Below, piece after piece: positions 1 through 11,527 of a DNA stretch of 64,000 bases; the first letter of the stretch is position 1; each line of letters starts with the position of its first letter. Location of the stretch: the NCBI RefSeq assembly GCF_022201045.2, contig NC_068557.1, positions 32,217,501 to 32,281,500 on the forward strand. Direction: 5' to 3'. The DNA comes from Citrus sinensis. Taxonomy: Eukaryota > Streptophyta > Magnoliopsida > Sapindales > Rutaceae. The notes beneath the pieces are model-generated. The model did not search any database, was not told the DNA's origin, and worked only from the letters and a program-made list of their open reading frames with translations. Position numbers and translations under genes: made by a program.

Positions 1-1600
1 TTTGTTTTCATTATTATTATTAGTATTAGTATTTTCTTCTGTGTTGATATATGTGTTTGTAACCTTACGTGTTGTCTAATGCATAAGACGTAATTATGCT
101 CTCGTATTAATTGATTTGATCCTCCGATGATCTCCTACAGGAAAAAAAAAAGAGAAAAGAAATTTCTCCTACGATTTGATTACTTATCCTCTGCATTGCT
201 CGAAACTGAGCAATGAGCTTGTGGGAAATCCAAATATAAATGAGCTATTTTTTTAATTATTTTTGTTAAATAGTGGTGTGGATAAAACTCATCAACTTTG
301 ATCATTTGGCACTTATTTCTTATAGAATTTGAATACTAATATAATCTAAAAAAAGCTGCTTGAAAAACCATTTGACCAAAAGTCCTTACAAAATATGTGC
401 TTCTGTAATTTGTTAAGAGTCTTGTCATATATGTATTCAGAAATAATTTATACGATGAATCACAAAAATCTAATGGATAAAGCACAGAAGTGGATTAAGA
501 ATACTTGTCCCATTTATAAGGTTCACCAATAATAAGCTAGTGCTCCCCATAATATTGAGGCACACGGATTCGAGAAACTGTTGAATGTATTTTGAGATAG
601 TTTAGTAGTATTGTAGTTTTTAAAATAATTGTTTTTAGATGTGCCATATAAATAATTGTTTTTAAAGAGAAATAGTTAAATATTTAGTAAAATTTATTTT
701 TAAATGTGCCGTAAGTTTTAAAAGCAGTCATTTATATTTGGTAATTTTTATTGTTAAAATGCTATAAGAAAGTAAATGATTGAATTGGACATAATGCTAA
801 ATAAGATTTATATACACATTTATAAGCATGTTTATAAAATACTTTTTATTGTGTATATATAATAATTGATAATTAAAATAAATATTTCATATTATTAATT
901 TATTTTTCATTTCGTTATCTCAATATAATTGTTGATAATAATAATAATTTTTTTAACTTAATTATTTTATTTCCTAATTAATTAGGATAATTTTAAATTT
1001 TTATAATACATGTAAGGATATATATGTATTAAGTATAAAACTAATATTCAAAATTAAATTTTAAAAATCGAGTCCTTACTATTCAAAATAAAATGCAGCA
1101 TAAGGTGATTTTACAAAAAATAATTTCTAAAGAAAATTACCAAACAAAATAATTAATTTTTAACTTTTAAAAATCACTTTTTAACTTTTTTAAAATAATC
1201 CCAAACGGCCTTAGAGTTTTTTAATAAACACAACCTATAATATATGTGTATATTGTTAAAAAAAAAAAATTACTTTCTCACTTCTATCTAGTATTCTATA
1301 TAAATTTATGCATTCTTCCCTCTCAATTCGTAAGTACAAGGTTTGAGCATTCACGCGACGATATGTTTTTTTTCCAAATAGACGTAGATATTTTTAAAGC
1401 TCTCCATTAACTTCATAATGGCTCGCGCCATGCGATGCCATATTGTATAAATCTCTTGGAAATGCCTTACTATGTTAAAATTGGATTAATTTATTCTCTC
1501 GGTAAGTCTCCCTGTTTGACTCTGATATAATTGCAAAGACAACGATTAAATTAATTTGGGTGGGGTTTGCAGAAAACTTATTTCAGTATTTTGTTTGTAT
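1..1600. other. AT-rich intergenic DNA, no gene seen
   Basis: No reading frame with coding character is visible on either strand. The right half holds an AT-rich dispersed repeat (585-1212), listed separately. Homopolymer A and T runs are frequent. Confidence 0.7.
585..1212 (+). repeat. AT-rich dispersed repeat, copy A (inverted partner at 2995-3595)
   Basis: A block of about 630 bp reappears in reverse orientation about 1.8 kb downstream. Shared landmarks in order are a stretch around ATTTAGTAAAATTTATTTTT, a TATACACATTTATAA segment, a TTATCTCAATATAATT segment and TTATTTTATTTCCTAATTA. The right edge ends CCAAACGGCCTTA, which resembles the edge of another AT-rich block near 56.75 kb. The two copies are clearly diverged. 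This is probably an old non-autonomous DNA transposon, but I could not see a terminal inverted repeat or target duplication. Confidence 0.55.
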
Positions 1601-1639
1601 TCCTTTGAGTCTTGGCGAAAGGAAGGGTCAAGATCAGCC

Positions 1640-1870
1640 CTAGGGTTGGGGTTTGGAAGAGAGAGAGAGAGAGAGAGAGAGCGTACGCGAATCCGTCAAA
1701 ACAGCGTAAGAATAAAAGGCAAAGGAGAAAAAGTACGGAAACGACGTCACTCCACAGTTCACAGTTTGCAGTTTACACTGCTGTGGTAGTGTGGTGGGAG
1801 GAGAGAGGGGATCATGGAGGGGCAGTAAGGCTAGGCCCTTTCTAGCTTTACTGATACTCACTTTACGTCA
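1640..1870 (-). promoter_or_regulatory. CT-repeat promoter or 5' UTR-like island with no attached coding region
   Basis: This block is less AT-rich than its surroundings. Read on the minus strand it has a TGACGTCG bZIP-type site (about 1742-1750), a (CT)n run opposite the (GA)n at 1658-1682, and an AACCCTAGG telo-box-like motif at about 1639-1648. That combination is typical of plant core promoters and 5' UTRs. No matching coding sequence follows in the 1.6 kb to the left, so the gene may lie outside the window behind a 5' UTR intron, or the transcript may be non-coding. The small ORFs overlapping it look non-coding. Confidence 0.35.
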
Positions 1871-1962
1871 TTTCCACCAACAGTGCCATGATAGATCAGA
1901 CATAAAGAAGAGCGAACAAAAAAAAGAAAGAAAGGAACTGGTGCTAGCTTGCAGCAGCTGAT

Positions 1963-2092
1963 TGCCAGCTTCCTGCTATACTACATGTGGTTCAATAAAT
2001 GAAACTTGGAAATTACTTTGCATCTTGCTCTTCAGCCTCATGCACCTTCTGCAATCGATAAGGGTTTGTATTTTGCCAGCTTCCTGCTATAC
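1963..2092 (+). repeat. 19-bp direct repeat, copies 111 bp apart
   Basis: The 19-mer TGCCAGCTTCCTGCTATAC occurs at 1963-1981 and again at 2074-2092, with related flanks on both sides (CATG shortly after each copy). No coding frame spans it. It could be a small duplication or part of a non-coding transcript that follows the promoter-like island. Confidence 0.6.
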
Positions 2093-2994
2093 ATGCATGT
2101 AGGTTAACTTTCTAGTTACTCCACTATTTTGACAGCTATTCTGCTGATGATGGAGTACGTGCGGAAACCTGGTTTTACTTTTTAATTACACATTTAGACC
2201 CTGTTCATATGTTTTCCGAGTAAAAAGATCTAATCAAGTTTTAATATATATATTTTTTTAATGAAAATATATAGCTAATGATGGTTGATTTGACAAAAAA
2301 TATGTAAAGACCTTGTTGACATTTAGTTAAGAAGATTGGCACCTACATGCTTGATTCCCTTTTGTTATTTATTTTATCTCGCATCCGAATCATCCCAACT
2401 CATATGCTTGATAATTAAAAATAAAGCGGCCGGAATTCGGCATCAATTTGCTTTAAACATATTGAGTGGAGGAAGAAGATATATATAATTATATATAAAA
2501 ATTGTCTTCCCCACTTGCAACAAAAGTAATCCTTTTCTTTCTACTTTATTTTCTAATTTTTCCCCAATTTTCGAAAAATTACCAAGACGAACTTTAGATG
2601 CCATTGGATCACGAACCATGCCGAAAAAAAGTTGAAAATTTGAGCAATTCCAAGCCTAATAATATATATCCTTTGAAAAAAAAAATTCATAATATTTTAT
2701 GATGTGCGCAATTATATTTAATTCTTTTGGCTTTTTGTCTCCAAAAAGTAATCCTTGATGCTGCTTTCCCATTTGTCTTCTTTTTATTTTTCTCCCTTTT
2801 ATTGTTTAGACTTTGTGCTCGATTGCAAGGAGTGATAATTGCACACTCGTAGTTGTGGACATTAAATTAAAAAAAGAATGCAGTTTAGAATTGCTAATGA
2901 AGTGTAAACATTCTTTATTTGAGATATTAATGGCATCTAACTTTGACAAGCTAAAAACTAAAAGCTAAATGTTAAATGAACTGTCCTTAGGTCA

Positions 2995-3321
2995 ATTTAG
3001 GATTACTTTTTTTTTTTTTTTGGGTTCGAAAATAATTTTAAAAAAATTAAGAATTAATTTTAGTATTTTGATAATTTTTTTTTAATTAGTTTTGGCTAAA
3101 CCATTTTAATAGTAGGAAATGAATAATTTTTTAAAATCTTTGAAGAATTAATTTTATACTAATAGAATTTCATATATATATATAATTATTAGGAAATAAA
3201 ATAATGAATTTTAAAGAAATTATTACTATTACCAATTACATTGAGATAACAAAACAAAAAAATAAAAGTAATAAAACAAACTATTTATTTTAGTTATCAA
3301 GTATTGTATATACACAATAGA

Positions 3322-3352
<31 letters not shown>

Positions 3353-3595
3353 TATAAATATGTAAATAGATTTTATTTAATATTATGTCCAGATCAATTA
3401 TTTACATTCTTACAGTAGTTTAACAATAAGATTTACTAAATACATATATATACTTTTAAAATCATAGTATATTTAAAAATAAATTTTATTAAATATTTTA
3501 CTGATTATATTTCACAATTGATTACTTTTAAAAAACAATTAATAACAATTATTTTAAAATATACATTGCTAACTTTACCAACTAACTTCAAATAT
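2995..3595 (-). repeat. AT-rich dispersed repeat, copy B (inverted)
   Basis: The reverse complement matches the 585-1212 block over most of its length, with the same order of landmarks. Copy B carries an expanded (AT)n at about 3322-3350 where copy A has a short TATATA stretch. The edge equivalent to CCAAACGGCC is missing or degraded around 3000-3020, where a long T run sits instead. Confidence 0.55.
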
Positions 3596-4497
3596 GTGCG
3601 CCGTGCTATCAGGGTTTTTATCCTATAAAATTACCATAATTAGCAAAATTCGAGCGTTTTAAAAAGCTTGCATATCTCATAAATGTCATGATCACGGCCA
3701 ACATAGGTCCACATACAAGAAGATGATTATTATGATCAAATGATGTAGTCAACTTCTAAGTTAGAATAGGGATTTGAAAAATCGGTCCTACTTTTGCTTT
3801 CAAATTGGATCGCCATCACCAAACGTAAGACCCCACCATCTCCAGTAAAGCAATCAGAAGAAATTTTCTCTTGAATTCATTTATGTAGAAGAAATTGGCT
3901 GGCATTGGCATCACATTAGCTCGAAATGGCTGTCACATAATTTGATGTTTCATTATTATATCCTTTGTATCAAGAATTTGCGACAAATTAAAGAAAGGTT
4001 TTGTTGCTTTTCATCGAGCATTTACAGCTTCCTTTTTTCTTTTTCTTTTTCTTTTTTTTTTTCCTCATTTTATCATGTCCTGTCAAATAAAGGATTCGAA
4101 GCGTCTTCTATGTTAAATTCAAACTTAACAAAATAAGTTCTACCCGGGGAGGAATTTCCCTTCTTCCATTCCTCAAGGTTTTTTTTTTTTTTTTTTCTTA
4201 AAAAAATAATAACTTCCTATTTATTATTCATGGACTTGGATAATAATGTGTGGAGATTCCGACAACCTTGTGGCTGTGTTTTCCGCGAAATTCTCTCAAA
4301 TGAAACACTTTGGAGAGGTAGCATTTATTGTGTGTTATTTTTATTTTTTTCATTTTGTGAGTATTTAACTTTTTATGTTGTTTTCCTTTTCTTTTTTTTT
4401 CTTTTTTTTGTTAAATGAAGTGATTTAGTTTTGAATATAAGATCTCCATTCAAATCTTAAATAGCATAAGCACTTTATGGTGTCTTCACTATTGAAT

Positions 4498-5020
4498 AGA
4501 AAATCTCATATTTTCTACAAATAGTTTCTGAGCTAATAAACTTGAGGACACTAACTCTAATTTTTTAATATGAGTGAGGCTCTAACTTTTATGTGATATC
4601 AATGTCCAACTCATTCATAAGCGGACTAATATTACATTAGCAAAATAACACTGTGACATAACCAAGTTAAAAAAAAAAAAAAAGGCTTACATATGACAAG
4701 TATATAGAGAAAAAAAATCTTATATTAATTAAGAATAGTTTTTAGAATAATAAGTTTGAAACCTTATTTTTTAATATAGAAAATCTATATTGCTTACAAA
4801 TAGTTTTTGAGCTAATAAGCTTATTTTTTAATATGAGTAAGGCTCTAGCTTTTATATGATATCAAAGTCAAATTTATTTATAAGTGGATCTATACTACAT
4901 TAGCATGTGACATAATCAAGTAAAAAAAGGGCCTCACACATGACAAGTGTGTAGATAAAAAAAAAAAAAATCTTATATTAATTAAGAATAGTTCTTAGAC
5001 TAATAAATTTAAAGCAACCA
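4498..5020 (+). repeat. Imperfect tandem repeat, two units of about 260 bp
   Basis: Two adjacent diverged units share the same landmarks: TTTCTGAGCTAATAA or TTTTGAGCTAATAA, TAATATGAGT(G/A)AGGCTCTA, a CATTAGCA segment, GACATAA(C/T)CAAGT with an A run, and TCTTATATTAATTAAGAATA. The landmarks recur at spacings of about 252-264 bp. There is no coding content. Confidence 0.7.
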
Positions 5021-7525
5021 TCAATTTTTTAGTATGAGTTACGCTCATAAATTTCTATATTTAAGTTTACTCAGAACCTAATAACCACCATTTCTTAACT
5101 ATTTGAATGAAATTTTTACCTACAATAGTTGATGGGGCTAGTCTTGAAATGCCAGGAATACCGAGCCATACTAAAAAATAATTACTCCTTTATGCATGAA
5201 CATTAGATCTTAGTGGTACAGTAGCATACGCGTAATTTATTCTCATAAGCAGCTTTTTATTTGTATACGTATGCCTAATCCAGCTTGCTTTGTAATTTTG
5301 GTCAAAATTGACCGTTGACTAATGAAGCTTCTCTTTTAAAAGAAAATGATAAATGTATGATTTTTGTTAATGAAGCATGTATCATGGTGAGCACAGAAAC
5401 CAAACCATGCATATGGCGAAGTAAAATCGTAGAGTACATGGGGGCAGTTAATACAAAATAGTGGATGCCTTGGCCGACAATATGCATGCTGCTTTTTGTA
5501 GTGCCATCTAATCATCCATGCCCATGCGATGCAAGTGCCACCATCAATTGAGATGACTAAGCTCGATTCCTTCGTTCCCTTGATGGCAAACACAATCTAT
5601 ACACAAGATCATAAAATCAATGGAAACTTAGATGGCTTTGATCCGAAAGATTTATTGATATTCAATAATTACATAACAAGTCCAACTAAAAAAAAAAAAA
5701 AATTAATAATTAAAAAGTAATGCATATCACAATAATATTCATCTCTCTGAACTGTTGACAGTCATCAGTATCATGAAACAATATTTCAAAATAACTCCCA
5801 GGCGTTCATAAACCAACTTCTCACTTGTATATGAAATAAGGAGGATCTGTAGGCTGTGGCATACCAAAGCCAGTGCTTATTGTGAAGTGTTTTGCTGTTG
5901 AGTATGCCTCAAATTTTACTCTCTGTAGTTTCTGATTTTATTTAAGCATTTAATACAGGGTTAGAAGAAGTCAGTTATCACCTAATTAGACGATTCAAAT
6001 AAATATTCCGATAACCAGGAAATAGAAACATGGTTTATTTCTTCATTTATCTTTGATCTGCCAAATTTAAATGTGTAATCATGCTAATTGAAATGTCTTT
6101 TAAAAATTGATATTTTAATACGGGCGATGAAATAAGAAATTAAAATTATATTTTAAAAATAGGTTAAAGTAGTAAAATCAAATTTTAAGATGATCTAAAG
6201 TATATTTCTCCCATATGATCCAGGGATATTTTGATAGTTTCACAAGTAACATTTAGTGATAAAATAAGATATATATTTTGGGTGAATTTATTTTTTTTTC
6301 CCCCTCAATAAGAAAATAATCATTTCATTCATTGATATGAGAAAAAAGACACGTTACATCGGCTGGGAAGTCATCCAACCATATGATTGATTCACAGCTT
6401 CTCAAAGCTCTTTTAGTAAAAGAAAAAGAGTAAGCAGGGTCATTACAAGAACTTAGAACACGTTAAGAAAGTCTCTTTCGCCTTTTTGAATCTATGAAAT
6501 AGACTAAAAGATCTCTATTCTGCTGCTAATTCTGTTGTTGGCTAGACCGACCACTTCACAGCAATCTGTTTCAATAATGAACGCTGTTAACCTTGCCTCT
6601 TCTTTTACCGCTAACCCCCATTTGATAGCTTCGCTTCTACTAGTACTAGAGCTATTTGATTCTACTAATTACCCCTTACACCAAGCAATCAAATTTAAAA
6701 TTCCAAGTTTTACTTTCTACTACCTTAAATAACAGCCATATGATTTTTACCTTTAAATAATTCAGTATTAATTTCTTTCAACATCCACGACAATCTATTA
6801 ACTCATCATTTTAATTTTTCTGGAATTAAACTTTCATGATCCTGACAATCTCACAATCGCAAAGGACGGGAACAGTGGATACCAACAGGGTGTTAATCAA
6901 GCTTAACATTGAGAGATTAAAATTTTTTATTTCACAGTAAATAAACACTAAAATGTCGAATCATAGCTGTCAAATTAGGACGTCGTTAGGTGTTCCACCA
7001 GTTCACTACATTGGTTAGCCTAGGAGGGAAAGGCAACTTCAGTTTTAATCGGCTCGCTCTATCCATGGGTTCAAGTGTGTCAACCAAGATTGATGACGAG
7101 GAGGTTCGATTCTACTGAATGCTTAAAACGATTCCAAATAGAGAGTGCAAAAGACTGAATAAAATTTAATTCACAAGCATAATCACCTGCACATTGCGCG
7201 TACGTGAATCTCGAATGAATGATCATAAATAGATGTCCTGCTGTGAAAATCATATCGACAAATGTGGGTTTAAAACATATGGGAAAAGATGCAAAGAAAA
7301 ATCACTGTAAACATTTTGAAGACAGATCATGGTACTAAAAACAAAAACATAGAGACTGCTAATCACTCGAATCAACCCATCCATTACCAAGGTGTCGTCT
7401 ACAAAAACCTAATCTCTCTCTACATACAAGTAAATGGAGAGACTCTTTTTCTTTTTTTAAAGTGCAATAAAATATTTTCAGTTAATAATAGGCAACTGAG
7501 AGCGTTTGAAGAGCAGAGTGCTTGC

Positions 7526-9628
7526 TCAGAATTTCTGGATAACCACCGAATTGGCAAGGCCCGCCTGCTCTATGGTCTGAGTTCGATCAGCGAGAACTTT
7601 TGGAGGAAATCCCATCATCTGCAGCTGATAGTTCCTAGCAGTCCCAGGCCTAGATGCATCAATGAAGGAATGAATGTCGCTGATTGTGTGGTGAAGATTG
7701 AAGTGTGCTATCAAGCGGGTTCCGTCCGCCAACCTGATCTGAACTGATGTCGACGGAAGGTTTTCATCAACAACCAGACCCTCAGAAGAGGAGGAAGCAG
7801 TGTTGACCGGGGTGGAATCAACAGTTGGTTCAGAAGCTGCAGTACTGCTGCTACCCAGTGTTCTTCCAACACCCTGAAATGGAACATGGTGCTTCTCTGG
7901 TTCCTGCAAAAATATAAACATTAAGAATGATGGTTTACCAGTTTCCAACAAGATCCATATTACATTGAAACCAATTTGCAGGGCCACGGCCCACTGCAAA
8001 CATAAGGCTAGTACAAAACAAAGAAAATTAGACTTACAGGGCATTTCACATCCCTCCTTATCAGATTGACATGAACTGAGGACCTTTTATCAGCAGGCTC
8101 TAGCTCTTTTGGACACTCAGACTTTTTGATGCTCTGCAAATGGATGCAACCACCTCATAAGCACAATATCACCACTAAAACACAATTAATACTTTGAAAA
8201 GCAAACACAAAAGAATCCAACATGTCCTTCAGAAGAAATGTTGAAACTGGGCACAAGTTTTGACTATCTGCAGAAGGATAGAAACCACATATTGACAAGT
8301 CCAGCAAGACAATACAATCTCTCTCCTTGTTTGTAATTTTATGTCTGCATATAGCAGTGAGACATTAAGGTCATTACCTCTAAGAAAGATGCATTTTCAG
8401 GATCATCCAACCTCCTCAAGGGACCATCATTAACAGTGAAACCATTGGCCCAGAAAACAATGTTATGAACAATGGGCTCAGGCTGCTGAGGTGCAGACGG
8501 TACAGTTTCCCCCGAGAGTAATCTAGCAGTTCCAGTAAAGCTTCTTGAGCTTGAAGATGGACTGAGATGCTCAAGCGGCCCTTCTACAGCTCCCAGTTCC
8601 TTAGCCTGATTGAAAATCGCATCCACATCATTAGGATCGCCCTTGGAAGGATCTTGGACAAGCATACCACTGCAAAATTAAAAATATAAGACACTCACAT
8701 AATTTAAAAAAAAAAAAACCTACAATATACAAAAGTGCATGTTTAAACTCAGAAACAAAATAAATGTAAAAAACCACTACCCAAATTAGAGCCACGAACA
8801 TATATGTACCAGAACATACAGACTTGGCCAATCACGCTAAGAACTAATTCCTTGCGAATACTCGAAACCAGGACTATCAAGGGCTGGCATGTAGAGCAAC
8901 AGTAAAAGCCTTAGGTTGCAAACAATGTCTAAATCAGCCGTTCATCAATCATATGTAGGAATTATTCAAGTATATAGCATCTTGTTGAAGTCCTATTAAA
9001 CAAAATGAAACAGTCAAGAGCAATGAGGGCCCCCCTTGAACAGTAAAATTATTCAACAAAATAAGATTTAACCCCACTTATAACCCTAAATTAGCTCCAG
9101 CATATGACCTGGGGTTTCAGGTTTGAATCTTGACAATTCCAAATTACCCGATTAATTTCCTCCAAGGACACTAATGTTTTAAATTTATTTAAAACATGTT
9201 AGGTTTGTCCAAAGCAAGCTATCACACGATCCTATTCCTAACCTAACACTGCTGGGTGCACACGAAATGATCTTATGTAATTCATAGAGTTAAAAGCAGT
9301 TGCATGAAAAACACCCTCTTTCCCTAACCAAACAAACTAAGAACAGTACAACATAAAAAAAGGACAAACAAGCATAGAAAATTAACATTATTAAATTAAA
9401 TTTGACTAAAAAATAGCGAAAATTGGATAAACTATGATAGCTTCAGCGAAAACGAGAGGGAGATTTAGAAGAAATGGACCTCTTCTCGCCACCAGTGTAA
9501 TACTCTTGAGGTGCATCATCGTCTGAGTCGGAGTCGGGTCCCGACCGCCGGTTCAGATCGGAGAGCGTGCGTATACCGCCGGCCCGACTGCTTGATGGTT
9601 TTGCTGGTTTTTTGTCACGTGACGCCAT
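7526..9628 (-). CDS. PUX4: Plant UBX domain-containing protein, PUX4 type (SEP + UBX)
   Basis: Adaptor of the CDC48/p97 unfoldase, related to the p47 cofactor (family knowledge). Four exons by GT-AG and phase: 9480-9628, 8378-8669, 8038-8133 and 7526-7903, joining to 915 nt (304 aa), close to Arabidopsis PUX4. The N-terminus is Ser/Asp-rich with TGGEKSG across the first junction (about residues 45-51). A SEP domain lies at about 115-178 with the [11 protein letters not shown] core. A Ser-rich linker follows, then a C-terminal UBX domain at about 228-304. The p97-contact loop is FPPK (278-281), in the p47-like FPxK style rather than FPR. The start is the first ATG of exon 1, and a TATA-like stretch lies about 75 bp upstream on the minus strand. 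The neighbouring AAA-ATPase is divergent, 1.9 kb away. The family assignment is secure; equivalence to PUX4 rests on remembered similarity. Confidence 0.93.
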
Positions 9629-11527
9629 GGATTGGAAGTTTTTTCTGCTTCAAACTCGAAAAGGAGAGATGATAATCAGTTGAGTTTTTTATGCGGGAAT
9701 CTATTATATAAAGAAATGTTGGGTTACTCTCTCTACAGCGCGTCTCTTTCGGTTTTGAGCGAGTGCTAAAGATATTTTCTTTTTAGATAATTTTTTTTAA
9801 CTTTTATTAAGACAAATTTCGGAGTTTTATATCACGGGTAAACTCCTTTTTCATCCATGAACATTTGCTCTATAGCACCACGTTATTAGAACTTACAAAA
9901 TTTACCGGACCTCATTTTTAGATAAGAATATAATATTAATAAATAAATATAAATTGTCAAATTTAACATGATTATTAAAAAAATTGATTTAGTTGACACA
10001 ATTTTTTTCGTGTCGATTTAAGATTAAAGTTTTTTATTTATTTACCCGATTAATAGCGCGATTATATTTTTTATTTTAATTTAATTTGTAAATTCTTATC
10101 ATCAAAACTCAAATATTAAACATGATTCTCTCTTCTTCTTTTTTTATACACACACAACACACGTATGTATATGTTAGGTAAGTTGAACATATACATGGTA
10201 TTTTATTTATAAAATTTTATACATGTTTAGAATTTTAATTGTGTAAATATATAAAATATTGGTAGCATGTATATTTTATAATATCGATAATAATATTATA
10301 TATACGTATACATATAGATAAGTGCAAATGTTTAATGTAAATATTATTAAATATATAGATATTAATCGAGTTATTTGATTACTTATTTACTCATCATGTC
10401 GGGTAAAGTTTTAATATTTTGACATAATTATTAACTGAATCTTGTTTAAGTCTGCTTAAATTTAACACAACATAAACATAATTTGGTGACTTGTTTTGCC
10501 TGCTCTACTCGTTATATCCTTACCTTGAACCCAACATCATTACCTTTCATTTTTACACACAATTTGACAGTTATACGGTCGGGTAAAAATTCACATAACC
10601 CATAAAACAATTATACATGACACAAACTCACATAATAAAAATAATTATTAGATTGATCTCTGTCAAATCAGGTTGTTAATGGGCCAACTCATTAAAAATT
10701 CATATGCAAATGTAATTTTTAAAAATTTGAATTTTAGAACATTTTTATTATTCTTATATAATGAGATTGTACATTGGGATATGTTGAATGATTCAACTTA
10801 ACTTATAATAGTATTCCAATTGCCTTAAACTAAGTTAAAGAATAATCCCCTTATCTAAGGATGAAGTGAATAAGTGTTCACCAATTTTGCGGATTAAGTA
10901 CATCGTAGGATATTTTTATTTGTATCTCAACTATATGTATCACTCATTTACTAAATAATAAATTTCATAACTAATATAGTTATTATTATATCATTCAAAT
11001 GATGACTATAATTAGAGCTAACAAAATAGGTTGTTGAGTTGTATTTTTGTCGTGTCAACTTTGTATCATATTAAATTTATACTAATCCAAACATGATCCA
11101 TTTAATAAACACAGATTGTTTTGGCTTGAAAGCTAAATTGATTTATTAAAAAAATTATAACATATTAAATTTTTATTAAAATTATTATTTAATAATTATG
11201 TTTATTATATACTCTTAATTTTTATTTTATAATTATATTTTTTTATGACAATAATTTAAAATTTATCATATATTAAACATGGCGTTAGGTGTTCATTTGT
11301 AAAATTAACTGGAAGTTACCGAACAATTGATTTATAATCAGTAATTAAAAATACAGTCTAAAATAAAGTTGTAGAACCAGTGAACCACCGACTCAATTTG
11401 GCACGCAAATTTGCTCCAACTCCAACCCAAAAACAACTCGGGCCAGGATTGTACAGACACAAATACTGAAATTTACAAAAATTTCACTCTCATATATTGA
11501 GAGAGAAAAATAAAAAAAAAATCTCTG
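9629..11527. other. Intergenic region between divergent PUX4 and AAA-ATPase genes
   Basis: AT-rich, with no coding frame. The left about 150 bp and right about 100 bp should contain the two promoters and 5' UTRs. The segment around 11010-11130 has a TAGAGCTAACAAAAT start and a TCGTGTCAACTTTG motif that resemble the hAT-like element at 35534-35977, so remnants of that family are likely here. I could not define its ends. Confidence 0.5.

Larger units (their letters stand above)
2100..7500. other. Intergenic DNA, no gene supported
   Basis: More than 5 kb of AT-rich sequence. It contains the inverted repeat partner (2995-3595), a (TA)n microsatellite at about 3322-3350 and an imperfect tandem repeat (4498-5020). 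Short open frames at 3.9-4.4, 5.3-5.7 and 6.5 kb are low-complexity or lack recognisable domains, so I do not call them genes. Confidence 0.65.

Noticed and set aside
7289..7747. 152-aa plus-strand frame
   Set aside because: Its right half is antisense to the last PUX4 exon and the rest is 3' UTR-side DNA; no domain.
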